DNA of 9,935 bases from positions 1 to 9,935 of the forward strand of contig DXGD01000438.1 in the NCBI GenBank assembly GCA_019114115.1, given 5' to 3'. Positions 1-4,860 of this stretch are shown piece after piece. The notes beneath the pieces were generated by a model that was given only the letters and a program-made list of their open reading frames with translations, ran no database searches and was not told the origin of the DNA. Source of the stretch: Candidatus Nesterenkonia stercoripullorum. Lineage in GTDB: Bacteria; Actinomycetota; Actinomycetes; Actinomycetales; Micrococcaceae. The translations under genes and the position numbers were made by a program. Position 1 is the first letter of the stretch, and each line of letters begins with the position of its first letter.

Positions 1-17
1 GAAGGGATATCGGTGCC

Positions 18-365
18 ATGACCTCACATCGGATCTACGCCATGCCGGTAGCGCAGGTGTATCCGCACTACGTCACCAAGGCCGAGAAGAAGGGCCGCAC
101 CAGCGCCGAAGTCGATGAGGTGATCACCTGGCTCACCGGTCATACGTTCGAATCCCTTCACCATGCGCTGGAGCAGGACACGGACTTTCAGACGTTCTTC
201 GCCGAAGCTCCTGAGATGAACCCGTCGCGCCATCTGATCCGCGGGGTGATATGTGGTGTCCGCGTGGAGGAGATCAGCGAGCCGCTCATGCAGGAGATCC
301 GCTACCTGGACAAACTCATCGATGAGCTAGCCCGCGGTAAGGCGATGGAGAAGATCAAACGCTGA
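18..365 (+). CDS. DUF2200 family protein
   Basis: A 115-residue protein that I recognise from memory as the DUF2200 family: small soluble bacterial proteins of unknown function and about this length. The hallmarks are visible: HRIYAM near the N-terminus, [15 protein letters not shown] (about 14-28), [11 protein letters not shown] (31-41), TFFAEAP (59-65), [11 protein letters not shown] (75-85) and a C-terminal run containing [21 protein letters not shown] (92-112). There is no signal peptide or membrane segment; the ends are charged and mostly helical. ATG 18 gives the full family length; GAAGGG at 1-6 is a distant, weak ribosome binding site. The gene stands alone, followed by a strong stem-loop that overlaps its stop codon. 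Family membership is secure, function is not known. Confidence 0.9.
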   Translation: MTSHRIYAMPVAQVYPHYVTKAEKKGRTSAEVDEVITWLTGHTFESLHHALEQDTDFQTFFAEAPEMNPSRHLIRGVICGVRVEEISEPLMQEIRYLDKLIDELARGKAMEKIKR

Positions 366-397
366 GCCTCAGCGGGCAGGGGTCCACTGAGGCTCAG
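362..397 (+). terminator. Perfect 11-bp stem-loop over the DUF2200 stop codon
   Basis: CTGAGCCTCAG (362-372) is the exact reverse complement of CTGAGGCTCAG (387-397), leaving a 14-nt loop. The left arm includes the TGA stop (363-365). No T-run follows, so it is not a classical intrinsic terminator; actinobacteria often use stems without a U-tract, and it could also act as a 3' stability element. The position directly at the gene end supports a terminator role. Confidence 0.55.
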
Positions 398-518
398 ATG
401 CACGCCCGGCTCACCTCCGCCCGCACCTGAACCCCAGCCATTGCTTAGGAGCGGAGGCGTTCAGGCGATACTCTAAAGTCACCGCGGAACGACAGACTGT
501 GAGGGTGGCGAGCAGAGC
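398..518 (+). promoter_or_regulatory. Upstream region of the iclR-type gene
   Basis: This gap should hold the promoter of the IclR-family gene, but I cannot place one convincingly. TTGCTT (441-446) resembles a -35 box, and GATACT (467-472) or TACTCT (469-474) a -10, but the spacing of 20-22 bp is too long. Two 7-bp inverted repeats interleave here: CCTCCGC 414-420 with GCGGAGG 451-457, and CCTGAAC 426-432 with GTTCAGG 459-465. They could be autoregulatory DNA sites or a pseudoknot-type fold if transcribed; chance is also possible. Confidence 0.3.
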
Positions 519-1253
519 ATGGTGCAGGGCAGCCAGGCGATCGATCGAGCAGGGGCGATACTGGCCATGGTGATCCCTGCAGAAGAGCCGGTCTCCTTCG
601 CGTGCGTCGTCGAGCACACCGGGCTGGCCCGGTCGACGGCGTCCCGGCTCCTGCTCGCGCTGGAAGCGAACGGGCTGCTTGAGCGGGACTCCCAGGGGCG
701 GTACCGCGGAGGTGCCCTTTTCACCGGGTATGCCGCGCGGTTCGACAGGGTGGAGTCTCTCATCATCGCGGCGCAGCCGGTGCTGGAGCGCATCGGCCAG
801 CTCACCGGCGAGACGGTGAACCTGGCTGTGCCCAGTGGGTCCCGAGTGGTCCAGATCGCCCAGGTCACCTCCACATACGTGCTCGGGGCCACGAACTGGA
901 TCGACGTCGAGGTCCCCGGGCACTGCTCGGCGCTGGGGAAGGTCCTCTATGCCTATGGGGTCATGCCGCTGCCCCAGGGGCGCCTCGAGCGCAAGACGCC
1001 GCAGACGCTGAGCACGCAGCAATCGCTTCTCGACGATCTCGAAAGCGTCCGTGAGCGCGGATTCGCGCTGGTCCGCGAGGAGTTCGAAGAAGGGCTCGAC
1101 GCCGTGGCAGCACCTGTGCGTGAAGGCGGCAGCACCGTGGTGGCAGCGCTGGGCATATCCGGGCCCTCACTGCGGATCGGCTCCGAGCATCACCGTTTCG
1201 GCGAACTGCTCATGCACGAATCCCAGGAGCTCTCTGTACAGCTGCGGATCTAG
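519..1253 (+). CDS. IclR-family transcriptional regulator
   Basis: A 244-residue protein of normal IclR length. The N-terminal winged helix-turn-helix spans about residues 5-65, with the recognition region GLARSTASRLLLALEANGLL at 35-54. The ligand-binding domain runs from about 75 to 240 and shows family signatures: PVLERIGQLTGETVNLAV (87-104), HCSALGKVLYAYG (135-147, equivalent to the usual HASALGKALLA) and GFALVREEFEEGLDAVAAPV (181-200). IclR proteins act as cytoplasmic dimers or tetramers that sense small organic molecules and commonly control nearby catabolic genes. It is convergent with the MetF-like gene, whose divergent partner carries the putative demethylase, so those two are its likely targets; this is inference. 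ATG 519 is kept because the HTH begins within 10 residues; only a weak GAGGG (499-503) precedes it. The effector is unknown. Confidence 0.9.
   Translation: MVQGSQAIDRAGAILAMVIPAEEPVSFACVVEHTGLARSTASRLLLALEANGLLERDSQGRYRGGALFTGYAARFDRVESLIIAAQPVLERIGQLTGETVNLAVPSGSRVVQIAQVTSTYVLGATNWIDVEVPGHCSALGKVLYAYGVMPLPQGRLERKTPQTLSTQQSLLDDLESVRERGFALVREEFEEGLDAVAAPVREGGSTVVAALGISGPSLRIGSEHHRFGELLMHESQELSVQLRI
1250..1253. other. CTAG shared as stop codon by two convergent genes
   Basis: The four bases CTAG give TAG on the plus strand (1251-1253, end of the IclR gene) and TAG on the minus strand (1252-1250, end of the MetF-like gene). The two coding regions therefore overlap by four bases with no room for a terminator between them, so their transcripts must overlap at the 3' ends or end inside the opposite gene. 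Confidence 0.9.
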
Positions 1254-2086
1254 ACCCGCGCGAGCTTCCGGGTGCGCCACTGCTCAGTGGCTTGAAGCTG
1301 GTTGAACGTGTACACGTGAAGGCCCGGAAGGCTTTCCGCGGAGCTGTCCAGCAGACTCGTCAGCGAGTCCACGAGCCGTTGCGGGTTGTACCCGCCTGGG
1401 GTCGCCATCCGCGCGAACGTGGAGGGGTTCTTCATCAGGAACTTCGCTGACTCGCCCACACCGATCTTGGTCGCCACCCGGGCAAGCCGGGCCAGTTCCA
1501 CCCTGCCGGGCACGCCGATCCGCAGTGGAAGCTCAATACCCTCGGCACGGACACCATAGAGCCATCGCATGATCGTCTCCGCATCGAAGCAGAGATTCGA
1601 GACCATGTACGTGGCATAGCTCTGTTTATCCCACAGCGCCCGTGCAAGGGAGTCAGCCTCGATCTGCGGGTGCGGCTCCGGGTAGGCGGCGATGCCGATC
1701 TGATCGATCGGGGCCTCCAGCTCGTGGATGTCCTGCAGCAGTTCCAGGGCATTGGTGTAGCTGCCAGCTGGCGGCGTCGCGTCACCGCCGGGGACGAAGA
1801 TGTCCCGTATCCCTGCCTCGGCTAGCCGGTCGATGATCACGCGAAGCTGATGGCGGTCTCGCACCAGGCGGGCCGCGATATGCGGGACCGCGCGACGTCC
1901 CGCTGCGGCAAGATGCTCGCAAACGCCTAAGGTCGCTTCAAGCCCCTGATGCTCCGACGCCGTGACGGTCACGGTGACCTCGGCCGGCACATGCTTGAGG
2001 ACATTTTCGGCGATGCCCTCGGTGGGGAGGACCTCGTAGCGCGCCGACTCCAGCAGCGCGTGGGTGGTAGTGCCGTGGTGAGCCAC
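1250..2086 (-). CDS. Divergent methylenetetrahydrofolate reductase (MetF-like)
   Basis: A 278-residue TIM-barrel flavoprotein of the MTHFR family, which interconverts 5,10-methylene-THF and 5-methyl-THF in the cytoplasm. Conserved points line up with E. coli MetF: YEVLP (17-21) for FEFFP, with the catalytic Glu kept at 18; PGGDATPP (99-106) for RGDLPP, keeping the FAD/folate-binding Asp at 102; AYPEPHP (134-140); and HVYTFNQ (257-263) for HFYTLNR near the end. Differences: SNLCFD (163-168) replaces TQFFFD, so the folate-contacting Gln becomes Asn, and GVPG replaces GILP. GTG 2086 is chosen because AAGGAGG lies 5 nt upstream; an in-frame ATG at 2167 would add 27 low-complexity codons and has no such site. 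Divergent to a DmdA/GcvT-like gene, so it probably oxidises 5-methyl-THF formed there rather than serving methionine synthesis; that is inference. Confidence 0.85.
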   Translation of the reverse strand: MAHHGTTTHALLESARYEVLPTEGIAENVLKHVPAEVTVTVTASEHQGLEATLGVCEHLAAAGRRAVPHIAARLVRDRHQLRVIIDRLAEAGIRDIFVPGGDATPPAGSYTNALELLQDIHELEAPIDQIGIAAYPEPHPQIEADSLARALWDKQSYATYMVSNLCFDAETIMRWLYGVRAEGIELPLRIGVPGRVELARLARVATKIGVGESAKFLMKNPSTFARMATPGGYNPQRLVDSLTSLLDSSAESLPGLHVYTFNQLQATEQWRTRKLARV

Positions 2087-2091
2087 CTCGG

Positions 2092-2098
2092 CCTCCTT
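2092..2098 (-). promoter_or_regulatory. Ribosome binding site deciding the MetF-like start
   Basis: AAGGAGG on the minus strand, 5 nt before GTG 2086. This near-perfect Shine-Dalgarno match fixes the start at the GTG and excludes the longer in-frame reading from ATG 2167. Confidence 0.8.
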
Positions 2099-2119
2099 CC
2101 TCTGATCCGGCCGCCTCGT

Positions 2120-2146
2120 GCGGAGAGTCCCTGAGGGGGTCTCCGC
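2120..2146 (-). other. Stable hairpin in the MetF-like mRNA leader
   Basis: GCGGAGA (2120-2126) pairs exactly with TCTCCGC (2140-2146); inside, CCC (2129-2131) can pair with GGG (2135-2137) around a 3-nt loop. It lies 21 nt upstream of the Shine-Dalgarno sequence in the leader. No U-run follows on either strand, so it does not look like an intrinsic terminator. It does not match any riboswitch consensus I know. Confidence 0.45.
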
Positions 2147-2176
2147 CGGACTCGGACCACGTTTCAATGAGGCATG

Positions 2177-2206
2177 TTGCCGTCTAAATGTGATCCATAC
2201 TACACT
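2177..2206 (+). promoter_or_regulatory. Candidate promoter of the GcvT/DmdA-like gene
   Basis: TTGCCG (2177-2182) and TACACT (2201-2206), 18 bp apart, resemble vegetative -35 and -10 boxes. This AT-richer patch sits 60-90 bp before the ATG at 2269. A second -10-like hexamer, TATTAT (2217-2222), has no good -35. The minus strand has TAGTAT-like boxes in the same patch that could serve the MetF-like gene, without a clear -35. Either start would place the TGGGA operator candidate just downstream of the transcription start. Confidence 0.4.
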
Positions 2207-2221
2207 AGAAGAACCATATTA

Positions 2222-2247
2222 TGGGAACGGTGTCCCACATAGTGGGA
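2222..2247. promoter_or_regulatory. Candidate operator: three TGGGA half-sites
   Basis: TGGGA occurs at 2222-2226 (plus), 2233-2237 (minus, read as TCCCA) and 2243-2247 (plus). The last two extend to a perfect 15-bp palindrome, TCCCAC-ATA-GTGGGA (2233-2247). Half-site centres are 11 and 10 bp apart, so all three face the same side of the helix. This direct-repeat-plus-palindrome layout recalls operators of the IclR-family regulators PcaU and PobR. It sits between the putative promoter and the ribosome binding site of the demethylase gene; the IclR protein encoded at 519-1253 is the natural candidate to bind it. Confidence 0.55.
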
Positions 2248-2256
2248 GCCACGTCT

Positions 2257-2262
2257 AAGGAG
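2257..2262 (+). promoter_or_regulatory. Ribosome binding site deciding the GcvT/DmdA-like start
   Basis: AAGGAG 6 nt before ATG 2269. The earlier in-frame ATG at 2221 lies inside the -10/operator region and has no Shine-Dalgarno sequence, so ATG 2269 is preferred. Confidence 0.8.
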
Positions 2263-2268
2263 CAATCT

Positions 2269-3573
2269 ATGAGCTTCAATACTCCCTCCGTCGATCAATC
2301 ACACCGAATCGTACCGATCAATCTGCGCCAGTCCGGGCCAACTCCCGTGGAGATGCTCGTCGACACCCGGGTCAGGAAATCTCCGTACTGGGAGCTCTCC
2401 GTCGAGCATGGCGCCTGGCGAGCGTCGATCTATAACCGCATGTACCACCCGCGGGGCTATGTGCCACGCGAAGAGGGCGGCATGTCCGCCGAATACGAAT
2501 CGCTCGTTCACGATGTGACGCTCTGGAACGTCGCCGTCGAACGTCAGATCCAGGTCAAAGGGCCTGATGCCGAAGCTTTCGTGAACTTCGTGATCACCCG
2601 GGATGCGACGAAGATCCCGCCTATGCGAGCACGATACGTCATTCTGACCAATGAAAAGGGCGGCATCCTCAACGACCCGGTTCTGCTGCGCATCGCCGAT
2701 GACGAATTCTGGTTCAGCCTCTCCGACAGCGACCTGCAGCTCTGGCTGGAGGGCGTCAACGTCGGCCTGCGCTATGACGTGGAAATCAACGAAATCGACG
2801 TTGCCCCTGTGCAGATTCAGGGGCCGAAGTCCGTGGACCTGCTGGTCGACCTCATCGGATCTGCAGCGCTGGAGATCCCGAGCTACGGACTGCACAGCAC
2901 GATGATCGCGGGCCGGCAGGTGATCATCTCGCAGACCGGGTTCACCGGGGAGAAGGGGTACGAGATATACCTCTACGATGCCACCCACTATGCCGAGGAT
3001 CTCTGGAACGAGATCATCCGGGTCGGGGAGAAGCACCGTCTCCGGGTCGTGGCTCCGGCGCACCATCGCAGGATCGCAGCCGGCATCCTCTCCTGGGGCC
3101 AGGATATGGATTTCGAGACGCTGCCCTTCCAAGTCTACCTGAGCTACCAGGTTCCTCGTCAGAAGGAGGCGGACTACATCGGCAAGGCGCGCTTGGAGGA
3201 AGCCCGCAGGCTGATCGAGGCCGGGACGCCGCCGTTCACGACGAAGATGGTCGGCCTGGCCATGGGTGGGCATCCCATCGATGACTACGCCCCGGACTTC
3301 TGGCACATCAGCGAGTTCGACGGCACGGAGCCTATCGGGTACGTCAGTTCCCCCTGGTATTCACCGGAGCTGGGTCTGAACATCGCGTTGGCACATGTCC
3401 CCGTTGAGCTGACGGCCCTGGACACGGAGCTGTGGGTGCACTTGCCCGATGAGTACGCAGAGGTCCCCGGCGCCCCGGTCCGCGCACGAGTGGTCGAAGT
3501 GCCGTTCAGGCCTTCGGTGAACCCGAACCAACGCGAGCTGCTCAGAAACCGAGGGCTCGACGCGGCTGTCTGA
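2269..3573 (+). CDS. GcvT/DmdA-like THF-dependent methyltransferase (demethylase)
   Basis: A 434-residue member of the glycine-cleavage T-protein superfamily, folate-dependent enzymes that move a methyl or aminomethyl group from a substrate to tetrahydrofolate. The N-terminus SPYWELSVEHGAW...YNRMYHP (38-61), then LWNVAVERQIQVKGPDA (85-101), GGILNDPVLL (131-140) and FWFSLSDSD (147-155), resemble DMSP demethylase DmdA more than true GcvT. The Asp in LNDP (136) matches the conserved folate-binding Asp of the family. TGFTGEKGYEIYL (223-235) is the usual core motif, and a C-terminal barrel covers about 325-412. It is longer than DmdA (about 370). No other glycine-cleavage gene is nearby; instead a MetF-like gene is divergent, so a catabolic demethylase is likelier than glycine cleavage. 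Substrate unknown: DMSP, a methylated amine or a methoxy-aromatic are options. The start is set by AAGGAG at 2257. Confidence 0.85.
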   Translation: MSFNTPSVDQSHRIVPINLRQSGPTPVEMLVDTRVRKSPYWELSVEHGAWRASIYNRMYHPRGYVPREEGGMSAEYESLVHDVTLWNVAVERQIQVKGPDAEAFVNFVITRDATKIPPMRARYVILTNEKGGILNDPVLLRIADDEFWFSLSDSDLQLWLEGVNVGLRYDVEINEIDVAPVQIQGPKSVDLLVDLIGSAALEIPSYGLHSTMIAGRQVIISQTGFTGEKGYEIYLYDATHYAEDLWNEIIRVGEKHRLRVVAPAHHRRIAAGILSWGQDMDFETLPFQVYLSYQVPRQKEADYIGKARLEEARRLIEAGTPPFTTKMVGLAMGGHPIDDYAPDFWHISEFDGTEPIGYVSSPWYSPELGLNIALAHVPVELTALDTELWVHLPDEYAEVPGAPVRARVVEVPFRPSVNPNQRELLRNRGLDAAV

Positions 3574-3590
3574 ACGAGGCAGCGCCGTCA

Positions 3591-3608
3591 CCTAAATCAC
3601 CACTTAGG
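3591..3608 (+). terminator. Weak stem-loop after the GcvT/DmdA-like gene
   Basis: CCTAA (3591-3595) and TTAGG (3604-3608) form a 5-bp stem with an 8-nt loop, 17 nt after the stop codon. It is AT-rich and lacks a T-run, so it may be a weak terminator, an operator half-pair or chance. Confidence 0.2.
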
Positions 3609-3633
3609 AAGAGCAGTCGCAGAAGGAGAGCAG

Positions 3634-3657
3634 GTGTCGGTCACAGCGCGTCCCTGA
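3634..3657 (+). other. Possible micro-ORF (VSVTARP) before the flavoprotein gene
   Basis: AAGGAG (3623-3628) lies 5 nt before GTG 3634, a spacing identical to that of the true starts nearby. The frame closes after seven codons (TGA 3655-3657) and is not in frame with the flavoprotein. It could be a leader peptide, the relic of a decayed gene, or chance. No regulatory amino-acid run is visible. Confidence 0.25.
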
Positions 3658-3672
3658 GGAGATGTCGGCTCG

Positions 3673-3687
3673 GCCAGCTAGGCTGGC
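3673..3687. promoter_or_regulatory. 15-bp palindrome upstream of the flavoprotein gene
   Basis: GCCAGC-TAG-GCTGGC is a perfect inverted repeat with 6-3-6 geometry, 11 nt before the ribosome binding site of the flavoprotein gene. The geometry equals that of the palindrome at 2233-2247 but the sequence differs. It may be an operator for another regulator or a leader hairpin. Confidence 0.35.
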
Positions 3688-3698
3688 AGGAGATGACG

Positions 3699-3704
3699 AA
3701 GGAG
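3699..3704 (+). promoter_or_regulatory. Ribosome binding site deciding the flavoprotein start
   Basis: AAGGAG 5 nt before GTG 3710. It favours the GTG over the in-frame ATG at 3662, which has a purine run directly abutting it and would run through the palindrome at 3673. Confidence 0.75.
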
Positions 3705-3709
3705 CCGCT

Positions 3710-4816
3710 GTGACCAGACGCCGTCTGCCGGTTACCGCTGTGCCGATCGTGGCTGCGCCCATGGCGGGCGGCCCGACCACGGTGGCGCTGTGCTCTGCAG
3801 TGGCAGAAGCCGGTGGCCTGCCGTTTCTTCCCTGCGGATATCGGACGACGCAGGCATGCGCTGATGATATCGAGGCGCTTCGCCAGACAGGGCATCCGTT
3901 CGGCGTGAACCTGTTCGTTCCCGATACCGGAGTTCCCGATACTGGAGTTCCTGGTGGTGGCGTCCCCGGTGCGGCCGCGTCGCGCAATGCCGACCCCGAT
4001 GAGGCGGCGTTCGCGGCGTATCGCCAGCAGCTGCTCCCCGAGGCGGAGGCGCTCGGCGTCGTGCTTGAGGAGAAGCCGCGCAATGACCGGGACGAGTGGG
4101 AGCAGAAGGTGGAGCTGCTCCTGCAGTCACCGGCTCCCGTCGTGTCGCTGACGTTCGGATTGCCTGATCCGGCGGTGATCGCTGCGCTGCAGGAAGCTGG
4201 CAGCGCCGTGCTGGCGACAGTGACCACCCCATCGGAGGCAGAGCTGGCGCAGGAGGCTGACGTCGACGGTCTCATCGTCCAGGGCAGCGCTGCAGGTGGG
4301 CACAGCGCCACCTTCGATCCTGATCGTTCGCTTCCGGATACGCCTACGGTGCAGCTCGTGCACGACGTCCTGAAGGTCAGCTCACTGCCGGTCATAGCTG
4401 CCGGGGGAGTAGATGGTCCGCAGGCGGTGAAGTCCCTCAGCGCGGCAGGTGCGCACTCGGTAGCCATAGGCACCCTTCTGCTGCGCACCGATGAGGCCGG
4501 AACCAGCGCCACCCACAGGGAGGCACTGACCGCCCCGCAGTTCACCACGACGACGATGACCCGCGCATTCACGGGCCGGCCCGCCCGCGCCTTGCGGAAC
4601 GAATTCATCGACCGGCACGAATCCGCCGCCCCCAGCGCGTACCCTTCGATCCATCACCTGACCCGGCCCCTGCGTCAGGCCGCGGCGGCGGCCGGGGACG
4701 CCCAGCGGCTGCACCTGTGGGCCGGGACGGGGTACCGGCATGCTCCCGCAGCACCAGCTGGTGAGGTCATCCGCTGGCTGAGCACAGGCATCCTCGCTGC
4801 GGGGAGGCCACGCTGA
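3710..4816 (+). CDS. NPD/nitronate monooxygenase-family flavoprotein
   Basis: A 368-residue FMN-dependent TIM-barrel protein of the 2-nitropropane dioxygenase/nitronate monooxygenase family, which oxidises alkyl nitronates with oxygen. Motifs in order: APMAGG (16-21), GVNLF (65-69), VSLTFGLP (145-152), QGSAAGGHSA (191-200, with the His of AGGH that serves as catalytic base in class I enzymes), PVIAAGGVDG (227-236, FMN phosphate site), GTLLLRTDEAG (254-264), TRAFTGRPAR (284-293) and LWAGTGY (336-342). All key elements are present, so it should be active, though many annotated members have other or unknown substrates. GTG 3710 follows a good ribosome binding site. A repeat-derived VPxxG tract at residues 70-89 follows the GVNLF strand. 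It follows the demethylase gene by 136 bp and leads into the transporter gene, with which it probably forms an operon. Confidence 0.88.
   Translation: MTRRRLPVTAVPIVAAPMAGGPTTVALCSAVAEAGGLPFLPCGYRTTQACADDIEALRQTGHPFGVNLFVPDTGVPDTGVPGGGVPGAAASRNADPDEAAFAAYRQQLLPEAEALGVVLEEKPRNDRDEWEQKVELLLQSPAPVVSLTFGLPDPAVIAALQEAGSAVLATVTTPSEAELAQEADVDGLIVQGSAAGGHSATFDPDRSLPDTPTVQLVHDVLKVSSLPVIAAGGVDGPQAVKSLSAAGAHSVAIGTLLLRTDEAGTSATHREALTAPQFTTTTMTRAFTGRPARALRNEFIDRHESAAPSAYPSIHHLTRPLRQAAAAAGDAQRLHLWAGTGYRHAPAAPAGEVIRWLSTGILAAGRPR
3917..3976 (+). repeat. In-frame 15-bp tandem repeat, four units
   Basis: Four consecutive 15-bp units start at 3917, 3932, 3947 and 3962. The first two differ at one base (GTTCCCGATACCGGA and GTTCCCGATACTGGA); the last two have diverged. 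They encode VPDTG, VPDTG, VPGGG and VPGAA, a flexible elastin-like tract inserted after the GVNLF strand of the flavoprotein. The unit length keeps the frame open whatever the copy number. Confidence 0.85.
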
Positions 4817-4839
4817 AGGTCGCGGTGAAGGGCGCGCCG

Positions 4840-4860
4840 ATGGTCACTGCGCAGACGTGA
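4840..4860 (+). other. Possible micro-ORF (MVTAQT) coupled to the transporter start
   Basis: AAGGG (4828-4832) lies 7 nt before ATG 4840. The six-codon frame ends at TGA 4858-4860, overlapping the GTG start of the transporter (4857-4859) as GTGA. The transporter GTG has no Shine-Dalgarno sequence of its own, so translation could be by termination and reinitiation. This is inference from spacing alone. Confidence 0.3.

Noticed and set aside
411..1022. A 203-codon minus-strand frame opposite the IclR gene.
   Set aside because: Arg/Pro-rich shadow with no recognisable domain, overlapping a clear IclR protein.
1306..1317. ACGTGTACACGT, a perfect 12-bp palindrome.
   Set aside because: It lies inside the conserved HVYTF codons of the MetF-like gene, far from any promoter, and is explained by coding constraint and chance.
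2087..2167. N-terminal extension of the MetF-like protein from ATG 2167.
   Set aside because: The extra 27 residues are Pro/Arg/Lys-rich and non-homologous, and AAGGAGG with 5-nt spacing points to GTG 2086.
2221..2268. Start of the GcvT/DmdA-like protein at ATG 2221.
   Set aside because: It overlaps the operator and a -10-like box and lacks a Shine-Dalgarno sequence; AAGGAG precedes ATG 2269.
2299..3306. A 335-codon open frame on the minus strand.
   Set aside because: It is fully antisense to the GcvT/DmdA-like gene, shows no family motif, and its composition is that expected opposite a GC-rich gene.
3662..3709. Start of the flavoprotein at ATG 3662.
   Set aside because: The added residues read through the palindrome and the true ribosome binding site of GTG 3710.
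3604..4608. A 334-codon open frame on the minus strand, Ser/Ala/Thr-rich.
   Set aside because: Antisense to the motif-rich nitronate monooxygenase gene and low in complexity; a shadow frame.
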